Source: Helicobacter enhydrae (GTDB taxonomy: Bacteria > Campylobacterota > Campylobacteria > Campylobacterales > Helicobacteraceae). From it: a stretch of DNA of 64,000 nt. Location: the NCBI RefSeq assembly GCF_001693335.1, contig NZ_CP016503.1:1054001-1118000 (forward strand), in the 5' to 3' direction. The translations under genes were made by a program, and so were the position numbers. The notes beneath the pieces were generated by a model. That model was not told where the DNA came from. It ran no database searches and saw only the letters and a list, made by a program, of their open reading frames with translations. The stretch's first letter is position 1; every line of letters begins with the position of its first letter. Shown piece by piece: positions 45,601 through 54,636 of this stretch.

Positions 45601-47368
45601 TGAAGTTGAAAGTCATTCCGGGATTCTCGGTTCCTTCGGCTCCAGAAACCTCTAATCCGATATTGTTAATTGATCCATTGGTACCATTGCCTTTGATCTC
45701 GATCTTGTTGTCGTTTCCATTGAGGTTAAATGTTGTTTGCCAAGCAGCCCAATCGTGTGTCACCCTCTTTTTGAGCGAGAGGGTTTTGGTGTCTGCTGCG
45801 ATATTTAGATTGAGGATATTGCTACCACCTTCTCTAGCGTAGAGGGAATAATCAGTGCCGCGTTTATTTGTATTGCCATCATTCTTGATTCCATTTTGTC
45901 CAACATCGCTATCTTTGGTGATAAAAATCAGATTGCTCCCGCGTTTGCTTGCAAAAATCCCGCCATTCACTACAATGTTTTCAATCAAAATTGTATTTTT
46001 CGCACCATTCCAGCTTACGATTTTATCAGCTGTGAGCGTGCCTTGTGCGATATTGGCTGCAGTGGGGTTCTCTGTGGATTCTGTGTTGATGATCAAGTCT
46101 TTGGCAGTGCCACCACCGCTAAGCGTCAAGAATCCTTTACCGATGTAGTTGCGTCCTTGACCGCCATCGGCATTGATTGTTTTGATGTTGAGAGAGTTTG
46201 TGTCACTACCTGCTCTATTTGTATTTGCAAGATCAAGGCTGATGATGTTGCGACGATCGGTATCGACATTATTAAATGCTTTTAAATCTTTCAAAAACAA
46301 AGTAGCTTGCTTGTTGAACTTGATAAGGTTGTAGGATTGAGCACCTACAAAAGGACCGCCAACTGAATTTTTTCTTGGTGCTGCGAGAATATCCATACGA
46401 TCGTTATCGCTCCCTCCGATTTGTCCTTTGCCTTCAAATAAGATTCTGTTGTGGGCGTGGTGTTTCAAATTGTTGGCATTGCCAGCACCTGCGGCTAGGA
46501 TTTCCCCTTTGCTTCCGCCTTTTTTGATGATATTGGTTGAACCCTCCTTGTTTCTGAAAGTGATATTGACTTCTGTAGTGTTTGTTGCAGCTCCTATCAA
46601 GACATTGTTTGCATCGACATACCCTCCTCTAGCTACGATATTTCCATTGATTCCCCCTCCTCCTTCAAAAATGAAATCTTGCCCACCTATCGCACTGACA
46701 GCTTGCAAATCTCCCGTAATACTTGCTCCATCTTGAAATGTAAATCTGCTTTTGATGAATTCGTAGTCGCTAGGATCACTATTTAGACCTTCATACCTTG
46801 TGAGAGTGATATTGCCTATCATATCGCCTTTGAAAGTGGCTTCTACAAAATCGTCTTTAAAGGCACTAGCTATGATTTTGATATTGCCTTTGAGGGCAGT
46901 TTTTGGTGTGCCAGCAGCTGCAGGAGGAGTAGTGCCATTAAAAGTAAGTGTAGCTTTGCGTGCAAAATTTTGGGCTTCATATTTCCCAAAATCAATAGTG
47001 AGGGTGCTAGTTCCTGCACTACCCAATTGAAGTCCTTTGGTTTCGCTAACGAGTTTGAGCTGTGCATTGGCTCCACTTACAGAGGCTTCTGAGCTTGAGG
47101 GTGCGGTTGTGCCGTCTTTTCTAAACTTGAGGGTGAAGTCACCGACTTCAGGCGTGCCACTTGGCAATTGAGCAAATTGTATTTTGTTGAAATCCCCACT
47201 GATTCCGATTGTCAAACCTGTGAATTGTTTGAAATCTGTGCCATTAGTGCTATAGCAGATCGTACTTGTGTTGCCACTTGGACAATTTGCATCTGTCGCA
47301 CTTGCCACACTCACACTGAGAGCCAATGCCAACGATGTGGCGATGAGAGGTCTGTAAGATTTCATCAT
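42665..47368 (-). CDS. Autotransporter AT4, phase-variable start region
   Basis: A 1567-residue autotransporter counted from the ATG at 47368. Its start YRPLIATSLALALSVSVASA is a shortened signal peptide; a Cys pair (C-x8-C) follows. The passenger (to about residue 1195) has more varied beta-helix units than AT1-AT3. The barrel begins SALSINYDLYIANLNSLNKRMG and ends NLGARYSFGE; a tail of about 48 residues includes TAPLRV. A better start lies upstream: ATG at 47414 with AAGGAG five bases before it, reading MKRIFKTTRNAVGGG into a G9 tract. At G9 this frame misses the autotransporter frame and stops after about 50 codons; G8 or G11 would join them. The gene is probably OFF or weakly expressed here. 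Confidence 0.9.
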   Translation of the reverse strand: MMKSYRPLIATSLALALSVSVASATDANCPSGNTSTICYSTNGTDFKQFTGLTIGISGDFNKIQFAQLPSGTPEVGDFTLKFRKDGTTAPSSSEASVSGANAQLKLVSETKGLQLGSAGTSTLTIDFGKYEAQNFARKATLTFNGTTPPAAAGTPKTALKGNIKIIASAFKDDFVEATFKGDMIGNITLTRYEGLNSDPSDYEFIKSRFTFQDGASITGDLQAVSAIGGQDFIFEGGGGINGNIVARGGYVDANNVLIGAATNTTEVNITFRNKEGSTNIIKKGGSKGEILAAGAGNANNLKHHAHNRILFEGKGQIGGSDNDRMDILAAPRKNSVGGPFVGAQSYNLIKFNKQATLFLKDLKAFNNVDTDRRNIISLDLANTNRAGSDTNSLNIKTINADGGQGRNYIGKGFLTLSGGGTAKDLIINTESTENPTAANIAQGTLTADKIVSWNGAKNTILIENIVVNGGIFASKRGSNLIFITKDSDVGQNGIKNDGNTNKRGTDYSLYAREGGSNILNLNIAADTKTLSLKKRVTHDWAAWQTTFNLNGNDNKIEIKGNGTNGSINNIGLEVSGAEGTENPGMTFNFNGNNGVLDVTNGAASGGGNIIVGVNKGDKNAKLTFNVNGGNATIKGGITTQGGKSTTQQNTTTFNIANGKTLTIEGEIKQQQATTKGGDGTENATDSAQTIFNFNPLVEDSLGSRIGETTLKLKNNITNTSGNVVFNFNADNAQVTKVVSASPDPKITTTATGKTIFNLNLGNASATVTQAIESTDQGQTFINFNQNNSTLILTDTNGIKAGNNGTTSIIVGNAESPEQSVNAIIKGNVITQGHGSTTISFNSKDSSLTIKDSSSEDLKDIAHTAGTLEIDFHSQNGTFKNKVTTNTAGATTNIQVTAGQGEKGNSGIFEKEIQTNSGGSTNITLGALPQEQGQTDGKATLTLQGATNTITKLTANATESTLNLTNGTATITTTEIGNGSTLNLQASNGKIKTDTLKLSANATSATLNLSSDAQTKLGTPHHFNLLEIGKATSPTADTGLTADNLTFVVSVDTATTQTGSKIGGEATKSGGTYGHAYSDRIIVHNVGDNSQAKSADLVVIIDPDQIKGVHYTPTKGTETEHNIAVATIKNTSDNKALVAFDTNTKIIENGGELLEVGLVTTTTDENGKATGTSKDYTTYFLGKAISLGVDNTTQQALTSALSINYDLYIANLNSLNKRMGELRDNPYTQGVWARVFGGLQESNFGLGARTSYVTAQGGYDYALETEGAKNYIGLAFSYMHSKGESNKATQASNAINVSGINTIYLSNIQSSGYEIALYNSYVSNVGLYNDTIAKLSYITSDFSLSNSSDHNNTANNLGFTLSNEVGYRFILGEQQDYFIDPQLELSLGYLNQSDFTTKMKTRSGKGNQLKALQESVFLTRTRLGASFGKKIVEQDKNISLYVGTFYEYDLVTGGSNKLTTSTTKAYNPEFASNGRVVLNVGSNLELNQSTRVYVDVEKSFGDKLRTQLQFNLGARYSFGEKTSIENAKAQTTAPLRVGNTPTEETEKASIVPSGSQKVKDTGTKAANQ

Positions 47369-47369
47369 A

Positions 47370-47378
47370 CCCCCCCCC
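47370..47378 (+). repeat. C9/G9 slippery tract at the AT4 start
   Basis: Nine C on the plus strand, read as G9 by AT4, between the strong upstream ATG (47414) and the in-frame ATG at 47368. Confidence 0.9.
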
Positions 47379-47471
47379 TACTGCGTTTCTAGTAGTTTTG
47401 AAAATCCTTTTCATAAATGCTCCTTATCTATATGATTTGGTTATCAATTTAGATTTCTCTAAATTTGGAGA

Positions 47472-47479
47472 ATTGTATA
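47472..47479 (-). promoter_or_regulatory. Promoter for AT4 (TATACAAT box)
   Basis: TATACAAT on the minus strand, the same box as before AT2 and AT3. It would start transcription about 50 nt upstream of the ATG at 47414, which supports that ATG as the true start. Confidence 0.5.
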
Positions 47480-47597
47480 AAAATTTTGAGGCATTTTAAA
47501 GAAAAATGAAATAGTTTAGAATTGATTTGTCTCATAATGCTTGGACACAATTGGGTTGCAAGGCAAATCAGCCAAAAGCCTTTGAGCCAAGTTGGCT

Positions 47598-49766
47598 TCA
47601 AAGAACTAGAGATGTCGCATAATATCCGAGCAATGCGAATAGGTAGGCAACTATTGAGGTGAAAGCAAAAAGATAAACAATATAGCGTTTGCCTCCTGCC
47701 TCTTTGCCAAAAACGATTGTGGCAGCAAAGCAGGGATTGTAAAACATCACAAACATAATAAAAGCAATCGCAGTGGGGATTGAGGTGCTAGAACGCAAGG
47801 TTTTCATCAATTCTTGGCTTTCTTGGCTCTCCATATCATCATCGACTTCACCGACAGAATATAGCACCCCCATTGTAGAGATCATCACTTCTTTGGCAGC
47901 TATCCCTGAAACAAGGGCTACAGAGAGCTTCCAGTCAAAATCAAAGGGTGCAAAAATCGGAGAGAGGATTTTGCCAAATCGTCCAAGATAGCTTTGTTCG
48001 CTTAGTGTGGATTCTTTTTGGTGTGTGAGGAGGGCGATTTGCTCTTGCAGACTTTCTTGATTTGCGGGAGTGAGGCTTCGCTCAAGTGTGGCGATTTTTG
48101 AATCAAACTCTTCTTCTATCGCTTCATTGTGTGGATATTCTTGTGCAAACCAAATAGCGATAGAGGCTAGTAGGATAAATGTCCCTGCTTTTTTGAGATA
48201 CATTTTGGCTTTGTTCCATACGCTTAGGAGGATTAGTTTGGAAGAGGGTAGGCGATATTTTGGCATTTCCATCACAAAAGGCTCATCAATCCCTCTAAAT
48301 GCAGTGAGTTTGAGAATCTTGGCAAAGCAAAGTCCGACAATAGCGCCAAAAATATAAATGCCAAACAACATATTCCCAGATTGACTTGATGGGAAAAAAG
48401 TCCCAATAAATAGCACATAGACAGGGAGACGCGCACTACAACTCATAAAATTGATGATAAAAAGAGTGAGCATTTTGTCGCTTTTGTTTTTGAGCATTCT
48501 TGTGCTCATAAAGGCAGGGACACTGCACCCAAACCCTGTAACAAGAGGAATGAAGCTTTTGCCGTGCAAACCAAATCTGTGGAACAATCCATCTAGCAGA
48601 AATGCCACCCTTGCCATATAGCCTGTGGCTTCAAGCAGTGTGATTCCCAAAAACAAAATCAAAATATCAGGCAAAAAGCTCAAAACCGCTCCCACGCCTT
48701 GTATCGCACCATCGCCGATGAGCGAGGCAATCAAATGATTGCCAATGTGTTGGCTTGCAAGTTCGCCCAGCCACACAAATCCACCCTCAATCAAGTCTTT
48801 GGGATATGCACCAAGTATAAAAGTCGCTTGGAACAAAAGCCACATCAAAACGAGAAAAATAGGAATCCCAAAATATTTGTTGATGAGAATGGCATCGAGT
48901 TTTTGCGTCGTATCTGTGGGGGTAACTCGCTGTTTTTGGACTTCAAGACACGCACCTTTGGCATAGGCATAGTGATCAAGAGTGAAAATGTTTTGCATAT
49001 TTTCTTCATCATTGCTTTGGCGAATCTGATTGATGCGTTTGGCAAGGAGTGGGGATAGATCGACCCAGCAGGGTTTGCTAGAGAGTGTGGCATACATTGT
49101 TTCATCTTGCTGTAGAAGCAACACTATCAAGCGACGCAGGGAGGCAATGCGGTGCTCTTGCATTGTTTGGGCGATGCAGGGGTATTGTTTGAGGGTTAGG
49201 AAATGATGAAGCTCCAAAATAGCGTCTTCTATGGATTGATGATAGGTGCGTTTGGATGGGGTAAGGGGTGCAGTGTGGATTTGGACGATGAGATCAAGCA
49301 GGGCGATCATATCTTGATGAGATTTAGATGTGACCTTGAGGCAGGGGACTCCCAAAATGCTAGAGAGTTGCTTCTCGTCGATTTCAATCCCCTCTTGCTG
49401 TGCCTCATCGTTCATATTGAGGGCGATTAGGAGTTTTTGTTCTAATTCCAAGAGTTGCGAGGTGAGGGCGAGATTTCTCTCAAGATTTGTAGAATCCACA
49501 ACATTCAAAATCAAATCATAATGTTGGGTGGAGAGAAAGTCTTGAGCGATTTTTTCTTCTTCGGAGTATTGGTTGAGGGAGTATGTCCCCGGCAAATCAA
49601 TGATTGTGATGTCATATCCTTGGTAGTGTAGCGTTGCTTCGGCTTTCTCGATAGTTACGCCGGTGAAATTGCCGACTTTTAGGTTGGCACCGCTCATTTT
49701 GTTGATAATTGAGCTTTTTCCGACATTGGGCTGTCCAGCCAAAGCAACAATGATTTGTTGTTTCAT
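47598..49766 (-). CDS. feoB: FeoB ferrous iron transporter
   Basis: A 722-residue inner-membrane Fe(II) transporter. The cytosolic G-domain has G1 LAGQPNVGKSS, G2 in GNFTGVT, G3 IDLPGTYSL and G4 NMND. The membrane part from about residue 285 holds the two Gate motifs, with GFGCSVPAFMSTR and VALVSGIAAKEVMIS, each with the conserved Cys or Gly pattern. No feoA is adjacent. AT-rich Fur-like sequence lies upstream, so iron repression is likely. Confidence 0.96.
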   Translation of the reverse strand: MKQQIIVALAGQPNVGKSSIINKMSGANLKVGNFTGVTIEKAEATLHYQGYDITIIDLPGTYSLNQYSEEEKIAQDFLSTQHYDLILNVVDSTNLERNLALTSQLLELEQKLLIALNMNDEAQQEGIEIDEKQLSSILGVPCLKVTSKSHQDMIALLDLIVQIHTAPLTPSKRTYHQSIEDAILELHHFLTLKQYPCIAQTMQEHRIASLRRLIVLLLQQDETMYATLSSKPCWVDLSPLLAKRINQIRQSNDEENMQNIFTLDHYAYAKGACLEVQKQRVTPTDTTQKLDAILINKYFGIPIFLVLMWLLFQATFILGAYPKDLIEGGFVWLGELASQHIGNHLIASLIGDGAIQGVGAVLSFLPDILILFLGITLLEATGYMARVAFLLDGLFHRFGLHGKSFIPLVTGFGCSVPAFMSTRMLKNKSDKMLTLFIINFMSCSARLPVYVLFIGTFFPSSQSGNMLFGIYIFGAIVGLCFAKILKLTAFRGIDEPFVMEMPKYRLPSSKLILLSVWNKAKMYLKKAGTFILLASIAIWFAQEYPHNEAIEEEFDSKIATLERSLTPANQESLQEQIALLTHQKESTLSEQSYLGRFGKILSPIFAPFDFDWKLSVALVSGIAAKEVMISTMGVLYSVGEVDDDMESQESQELMKTLRSSTSIPTAIAFIMFVMFYNPCFAATIVFGKEAGGKRYIVYLFAFTSIVAYLFALLGYYATSLVL

Positions 49767-49830
49767 TATGTGTCCTTTTTGGGATTTTGGGGTAGTTTGT
49801 GGATTCTACTGATTTTTGGGAGTCAAGTCA

Positions 49831-49874
49831 ATAAAAATGAGATTTATTATCGTTTTGGATAATTAATGAGAATC
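49831..49874 (-). promoter_or_regulatory. Possible Fur-binding region upstream of feoB
   Basis: Two AT-rich stretches, ATAAAAATGAGATTTATTAT and GGATAATTAATGAGAATC, lie in the 100 bases before feoB. The second matches the GATAAT-type Fur consensus over most positions. Confidence 0.4.
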
Positions 49875-49896
49875 TAGAGGGGGTGGGTGGGGGAGA

Positions 49897-51777
49897 TCAC
49901 TCCTCCATGTAGTTTTTGAGTTGGCGTCCGACTTTGGGATGTTTGAGTTTTTTGATAGCACTTGATTCGATTTGACGCACCCTCTCGCGTGTGACATTGA
50001 GCTCTTTGCCGATTTCTTCAAGTGTCCTATCGCTCTCATCATCCAAAAGCCCAAATCTCATACGCACAACGGCTTTTTCGCGATCGTTGAGCTGTTCTAG
50101 AATCAAATCAATTTGCTCTCTTAGGTCTTCTTTGAGGATGTGATCCATTGGTCCGATCGCGTTTTTGTCCTCTACAAAATCTCCAAATTTCCCATCTTCA
50201 TCGTTACCGATAGGGGCTTCAAGACTCACAGGTTCTTTTGTGATTTTGATCACATTTTTGACTTTATCTACGCTAAGCCCCACTTCTTGGGCGATGAAAT
50301 CCACATCAGGCTCTTTGCCGTTTTCTTGGATGTATTTCCTCATAATCTTGTGGATTCTGTTGATGGTTTCGATCATGTGGATAGGAATGCGTATCGTGCG
50401 CGCTTGATCGGCAATAGCACGCGAGATCGCTTGGCGTATCCACCAAGTGGCATAGGTGGAGAATTTGTAGCCTTTTTTGTATTCAAACTTATCCACCGCT
50501 TTCATCAGTCCGATATTGCCCTCTTGGATCAGATCCAAAAATGGCAATCCGCGATTGGTGTAGCGTTTGGCGATACTGACGACAAGACGCAAGTTGGATC
50601 TTGCCATTTTGGTTTTGGCTTGATCGGAGATGTTTTTCCCTCGTTTGATTTGTTCTAGAATCTCTTTGAGTTTTTCAGGCTCAAGGTTAAATCCACCCTC
50701 ACTTGCTTCTTTGGTTTGGAAGAGTTTTTTGATTTCAAGGTAGGTGGCTACCATTGTGATTTCAGGCACAGAGGCACTGATGTCTTCGCGTGACATTTGG
50801 GTGATGTTTTGCAAAATGCTTTGGTGGTTGGCGATTAGGGCATCGTTGAACAAAGGCAGTTTGTATTCGAGTCTTTTGAGCTCTTTTTCAAATCCATCAC
50901 CATTTTTGAGTGTGTTTTCCATTGCCTTGACAAGCTCATTGATGAGTTTGCTTGTCGGTCCAAGCTCTAGGAGGCGTTCTTTGAGTAAATGTTTTTTGTG
51001 TGCAAGGATTAGGATTTCTAGCAAATCATTGCTTTCTTGCGTGTGCTCCTCAAGAGTTTTAAGCCAGTCTTTTTTGGCATCCTCAAGTTTTTGGAAGCTT
51101 TCGACTACATTGTCAATGCGTTTTTGGTCTTTGCGTGAGAGAGGTTTTTTGTTTGCCTCTTCAGAATCATCGCTATCCTCTACTTCTTGAGATTCTTCGC
51201 CCTCTTCGTCATCATCAAAGTTTTTGAATAGTTCTTTGACGCGTCTTTCGCGATTGATGAGGGCGTCGCGATAATCGTGGATAAAATCGATGAGGTATGG
51301 CACAGAGCAGATCGCATCCAAAATCGTGTTTTCGCCTATTTCAATTTGTTTGCTTAAAATCACCTCTTCTTCTTTTGTGAGCAAAGGGATTTGTCCCATT
51401 TCTCTGAGATACATTCTCACGGGGCTATCGCTACGGCTCCACTCTAGAAGCTCCCTCTCTTTGAGGAAGTCAAACTCATTTTCAAGCTCACCATCAAGCA
51501 TTTTGCGTTTTTCTTCTTGGAGCTTTGTTTTGTCTTCGAGATTGAGGCGTTTTGCAACTTCTGAAGAGCTCATCAGTTGTTTATCGTATTTTTTGGTGAG
51601 TGCTTGTATCTTTTTGACTTGTGCGGCACTTGGGGTTTTGTCTAAGATTTGTGCAATTTTTTCATAAGAAACATAAGGAATCTCTTCAGTTTGGAAAAAT
51701 GATTCTAATTCTGTAATCGGATCTTTTTTGGAGTTTTCTTTTGTTTCTTTGATGTCTTGGATTTCTTCTGCTTTCAT
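49897..51777 (-). CDS. rpoD: RNA polymerase primary sigma factor RpoD
   Basis: A 626-residue housekeeping sigma factor. Region 1.2 is near residue 117 ([22 protein letters not shown]); a large acidic insertion follows; region 2 has [15 protein letters not shown] and [17 protein letters not shown] (-10 recognition); region 4 ends with [20 protein letters not shown] (-35 helix). It has its own promoter, with TATAAT at 51847-51852 just beyond the xseB stop. Confidence 0.97.
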   Translation of the reverse strand: MKAEEIQDIKETKENSKKDPITELESFFQTEEIPYVSYEKIAQILDKTPSAAQVKKIQALTKKYDKQLMSSSEVAKRLNLEDKTKLQEEKRKMLDGELENEFDFLKERELLEWSRSDSPVRMYLREMGQIPLLTKEEEVILSKQIEIGENTILDAICSVPYLIDFIHDYRDALINRERRVKELFKNFDDDEEGEESQEVEDSDDSEEANKKPLSRKDQKRIDNVVESFQKLEDAKKDWLKTLEEHTQESNDLLEILILAHKKHLLKERLLELGPTSKLINELVKAMENTLKNGDGFEKELKRLEYKLPLFNDALIANHQSILQNITQMSREDISASVPEITMVATYLEIKKLFQTKEASEGGFNLEPEKLKEILEQIKRGKNISDQAKTKMARSNLRLVVSIAKRYTNRGLPFLDLIQEGNIGLMKAVDKFEYKKGYKFSTYATWWIRQAISRAIADQARTIRIPIHMIETINRIHKIMRKYIQENGKEPDVDFIAQEVGLSVDKVKNVIKITKEPVSLEAPIGNDEDGKFGDFVEDKNAIGPMDHILKEDLREQIDLILEQLNDREKAVVRMRFGLLDDESDRTLEEIGKELNVTRERVRQIESSAIKKLKHPKVGRQLKNYMEE

Positions 51778-51846
51778 TGTTTAAGAGCCTTTTGTGGGTA
51801 TTTGCGTAGAATGATTGACACTTTTTTTGCAAAAATGTAAGGGGGC

Positions 51847-51852
51847 ATTATA
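51847..51852 (-). promoter_or_regulatory. -10 box for rpoD
   Basis: GCTATAATGCC on the minus strand between xseB and rpoD, about 70 nt before the rpoD ATG. Confidence 0.55.
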
Positions 51853-51871
51853 GCAGGTTTTGGCTTAGAGC

Positions 51872-52078
51872 TTATTGATTCTCCATTTGGATTTGCGTGT
51901 ATTGGAGTTTGGCTTCTTCTAGGAGTTTTTGAGCTTCTTCTAGAGATTGAATCCCTTGAGTATAGATCGCAAGACTCTCTTTGAGGCTTAGCTCTGGTGT
52001 GTTGAGCTTGTCAAGGGAGGTTTTGGCTTCTTCAATGAGTGTTTCAAAATCTTTGGTTGTGTTTTGTGGGTTTGGCAT
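51872..52078 (-). CDS. xseB: Exodeoxyribonuclease VII small subunit
   Basis: A 68-residue helical protein with FETLIEEAKTSLDKLNTPELSLKESLAIYTQGI and EEAQKLLEEAKLQ, the XseB signature. It binds the XseA catalytic subunit to degrade ssDNA. xseA is not in the window. AAGGAG precedes the ATG. It is divergent from the MMPL-like gene. Confidence 0.88.
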   Translation of the reverse strand: MPNPQNTTKDFETLIEEAKTSLDKLNTPELSLKESLAIYTQGIQSLEEAQKLLEEAKLQYTQIQMENQ

Positions 52079-52121
52079 TAAGTCTCCTTGAAATGTGGTG
52101 GTAAAGTTTTTGCTTTTGAAT

Positions 52122-52127
52122 TATAAT
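52122..52127 (+). promoter_or_regulatory. -10 box for the MMPL-like operon
   Basis: A perfect TATAAT in TTTTGAATTATAATCC, 48 nt upstream of the TTG start at 52175. Confidence 0.55.
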
Positions 52128-52174
52128 CCACTCTTTGGAAATCAGAGAAATTTAGTGCAATGTAAGGAATCCAC

Positions 52175-54241
52175 TTGAAAAAAACAATTAATTTTTTGAT
52201 ATTGCTATGTGTCGCTTTGTGTTTTGCGGTGTTGTGGGGGGATAAAATCTCTCCAAAACAAATCAGCCTTGAAGTGTTGGATTTGTTTCCCAAGACACAA
52301 GAACGCAAACTTGTAGATCTGTATCGCAAGTTTAATGATGCCAAATACATCTTTGTCTCTCAAGATGTCGCTCAAGAAGAGTTTGATGCCTTTCTCTCTA
52401 GAGTGCAAAAATTGCCAAATGTAGAGAAAATCATCAAAGAGGGCAATCCTGCTTTGGAGGAATATATCAAGCAACATTATTTTTATATGGGGGATTTTGT
52501 GCCACGCCAAATGGAGAGCGAGGAGATGGTGCGTAAGTTTGAAAATGATTTGGGGCTAGAGATCAATCCTTTGGATCCTTTGGGGTTTGTGCGGATTGAC
52601 AATACCAAAAAAGAACTGAAAGTCGGAGCAGTTCCATTTGTTTTGGTAGTGATGCAAGATAGCGATGCCAAAGAAGTCAAGAGGCTTTATGATGCTTTTG
52701 TTCCTTTGGCAGAGGAATACCACATCACGCATTATTTTGCACCATTGTTTATGGAGACAGAAAATCCCCAGCTGATTCTAAAAGAAGTGAATCTGTTGAT
52801 GGGGGTTGTGGGGTTGTGTTTTGTCGTGCTGTATTTTGTGATGCTAAGAATGCCACTTTTGACACTCAATATGATTGTCACTTTGATTGTGTCCAATGCT
52901 TTTGCAATGGGGGTGTTGCTGTTAGTGTATCCTCAAGTGAGCATTATGGCATTGAGTTTTGGAATGGGGATTAGTAATATTTGTGTGGATTATCTTTTGC
53001 ACCATCATTTTTTGCGGTTTTATTGTGTGGGCAAAGTGCGTTTCAACCTCCCTGTTTTTTATGGTTTTATCACGACAATGAGCGGGTTTGTGGTCTGCCT
53101 TTTTGTGCCATTCCCACTGCTCAATCAACTCTCGCTTTATGCGATTGTCAATCTCGCAATCGCTTATCTTTGCTTTGGCTTCTTGTATCAATGGATCGGG
53201 TTTGGTGAGCCAAAATATTATGGTATTTTGCGACGCATGGGTTTCAACAAAATCCCTACTTTTGTGTTTGTTGGCTTGGCTTTGTTGTTGGGAGGATATG
53301 GGGTCTTTCATTTGCAAACAGAAATGGATCTCTCCAAACTAGACTACCAAAACCCCCAAATGAACGCACAAAAAGCATATTTTTTGGATTTTGATTCAAA
53401 CCACAAAGATTTTATTGTGTCTGCTCATAGTATCGATGAGCTGATCACGCGCGCAAGAGAGATCAAGCATTTGATACCAAATGCTCACATTCCCCTCGCC
53501 CTGATGCCCACCCAAAGCGAAATCAAAAAGAGGATAAGGTTTCTCAAATCTGTGTCTTATCGTAGATTCCAAAAACAATACAAAAGAGCATTGTATGAGA
53601 TCCGCAAACAAATGCCTGATTTGTATATGTTGTTAGCCAATAGCTATGCCTCTATCCCTCCATATATGCAGCAGCCCAATTTGCAAACGCTAGTTGGGCT
53701 AGGTTTCAATATCATCAAGGAGAATGGAAACTACTATTATCAGGGCAAAGTGGAGTCTGAGAATCTTGTGCGGTTGGAATACATCGATGGGGTGTATGTG
53801 GCACAATTGCCAGATTTGATCGCACGCATTACAAGTGGGATTTATGCACCAATGGTGAGTATTTTGGGCTTGGCTTTTCTTGCAATGCTTGTGATTTTGT
53901 TGATCGCTACAAGAAATCGCTTTTTTGATGCTTTGAGCTTTGTGATTTTTCCTTTTGCGTGTGTGATGTTTTATCTTTCTTTGAATGGAGTGATCAATAT
54001 TATGCACCTTTTTGCCCTGCTGATTTTAGTCGTTGTGAGCGTGGATTATGGGGTGTATCATATACAAGAGGGCGATAGCTTGGAGACAAGACACGCGATT
54101 TTGTTTTCTGTGCTGACTACCCTAAGTTCGTTTGGGGTGTTTATGTTTAGCGATACGCGGGCTTTGTATTCTTTTGGTCAAGTGATTTTTGTGGGAATGC
54201 TTTGTGTGATAGGTCTGATATTGTTGCAACAAAAGGTTTAA
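52175..54241 (+). CDS. MMPL/RND-superfamily predicted exporter
   Basis: A 688-residue membrane protein. One N-terminal helix, a periplasmic domain (about 30-195), five to six helices, a second periplasmic domain (about 390-545) and a final helix bundle: the twofold layout of the RND/MMPL family (COG4258-like predicted exporters). NAFAMGVLLLV, FGMGISNICVDYLLHH and VVVSVDYGVYHI lie in helices with the Asp residues used for proton coupling. Such proteins export lipids or acyl-linked precursors; the cargo is unknown. The start is TTG with AAGGAA upstream; no in-frame ATG is near. Confidence 0.75.
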   Translation: MKKTINFLILLCVALCFAVLWGDKISPKQISLEVLDLFPKTQERKLVDLYRKFNDAKYIFVSQDVAQEEFDAFLSRVQKLPNVEKIIKEGNPALEEYIKQHYFYMGDFVPRQMESEEMVRKFENDLGLEINPLDPLGFVRIDNTKKELKVGAVPFVLVVMQDSDAKEVKRLYDAFVPLAEEYHITHYFAPLFMETENPQLILKEVNLLMGVVGLCFVVLYFVMLRMPLLTLNMIVTLIVSNAFAMGVLLLVYPQVSIMALSFGMGISNICVDYLLHHHFLRFYCVGKVRFNLPVFYGFITTMSGFVVCLFVPFPLLNQLSLYAIVNLAIAYLCFGFLYQWIGFGEPKYYGILRRMGFNKIPTFVFVGLALLLGGYGVFHLQTEMDLSKLDYQNPQMNAQKAYFLDFDSNHKDFIVSAHSIDELITRAREIKHLIPNAHIPLALMPTQSEIKKRIRFLKSVSYRRFQKQYKRALYEIRKQMPDLYMLLANSYASIPPYMQQPNLQTLVGLGFNIIKENGNYYYQGKVESENLVRLEYIDGVYVAQLPDLIARITSGIYAPMVSILGLAFLAMLVILLIATRNRFFDALSFVIFPFACVMFYLSLNGVINIMHLFALLILVVVSVDYGVYHIQEGDSLETRHAILFSVLTTLSSFGVFMFSDTRALYSFGQVIFVGMLCVIGLILLQQKV

Positions 54242-54249
54242 AATAAACA

Positions 54250-54636
54250 ATGATAAAAAATAACTTTTGTTATGATTTTAACTCCGAAATGTGTGCAGAA
54301 TGTGGCGGAAAATGTTGCATTGGAGAAAGTGGCTATATTTTTTTGAGTGTAGCTGAAATGGAAGCCATTGCCGAGAGTATGGGGATGGAGTTTGCACAAT
54401 GGACACAGCGATTTGTCAAAAAGGTCGGCTACAAATTTTCTTTGATTGAGAAGCCGTTTTTGGATGGCTATGCCTGCGTGTTTTTTGATACACAAAACAA
54501 ACAATGCAGCATTTATCCACATCGCCCCAAACAATGTCGCACCTTCCCATTTTGGGAGGTCTATCGTCCCAAAGAAATGTTTGATACTTTGTGCAAAGAA
54601 TGTATAGGCGTGAAGCTTAAAGGAGAGAAAAAATGA
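54250..54636 (+). CDS. YkgJ-family Cys-cluster (zinc/iron-chelating) protein
   Basis: A 128-residue protein with CAECGGKCCIGESGYIFLS near the N-terminus and CSIYPHRPKQCRTFPFW later. Together these give the conserved Cys set of the YkgJ family, thought to bind Zn or Fe-S. Cytosolic, role unknown. It overlaps the TPR gene by ATGA. Confidence 0.85.
   Translation: MIKNNFCYDFNSEMCAECGGKCCIGESGYIFLSVAEMEAIAESMGMEFAQWTQRFVKKVGYKFSLIEKPFLDGYACVFFDTQNKQCSIYPHRPKQCRTFPFWEVYRPKEMFDTLCKECIGVKLKGEKK

Noticed and set aside
44157-46736. Plus-strand open frames opposite AT4
   Set aside because: Complement of the autotransporter passenger; no start signals and low-complexity products.
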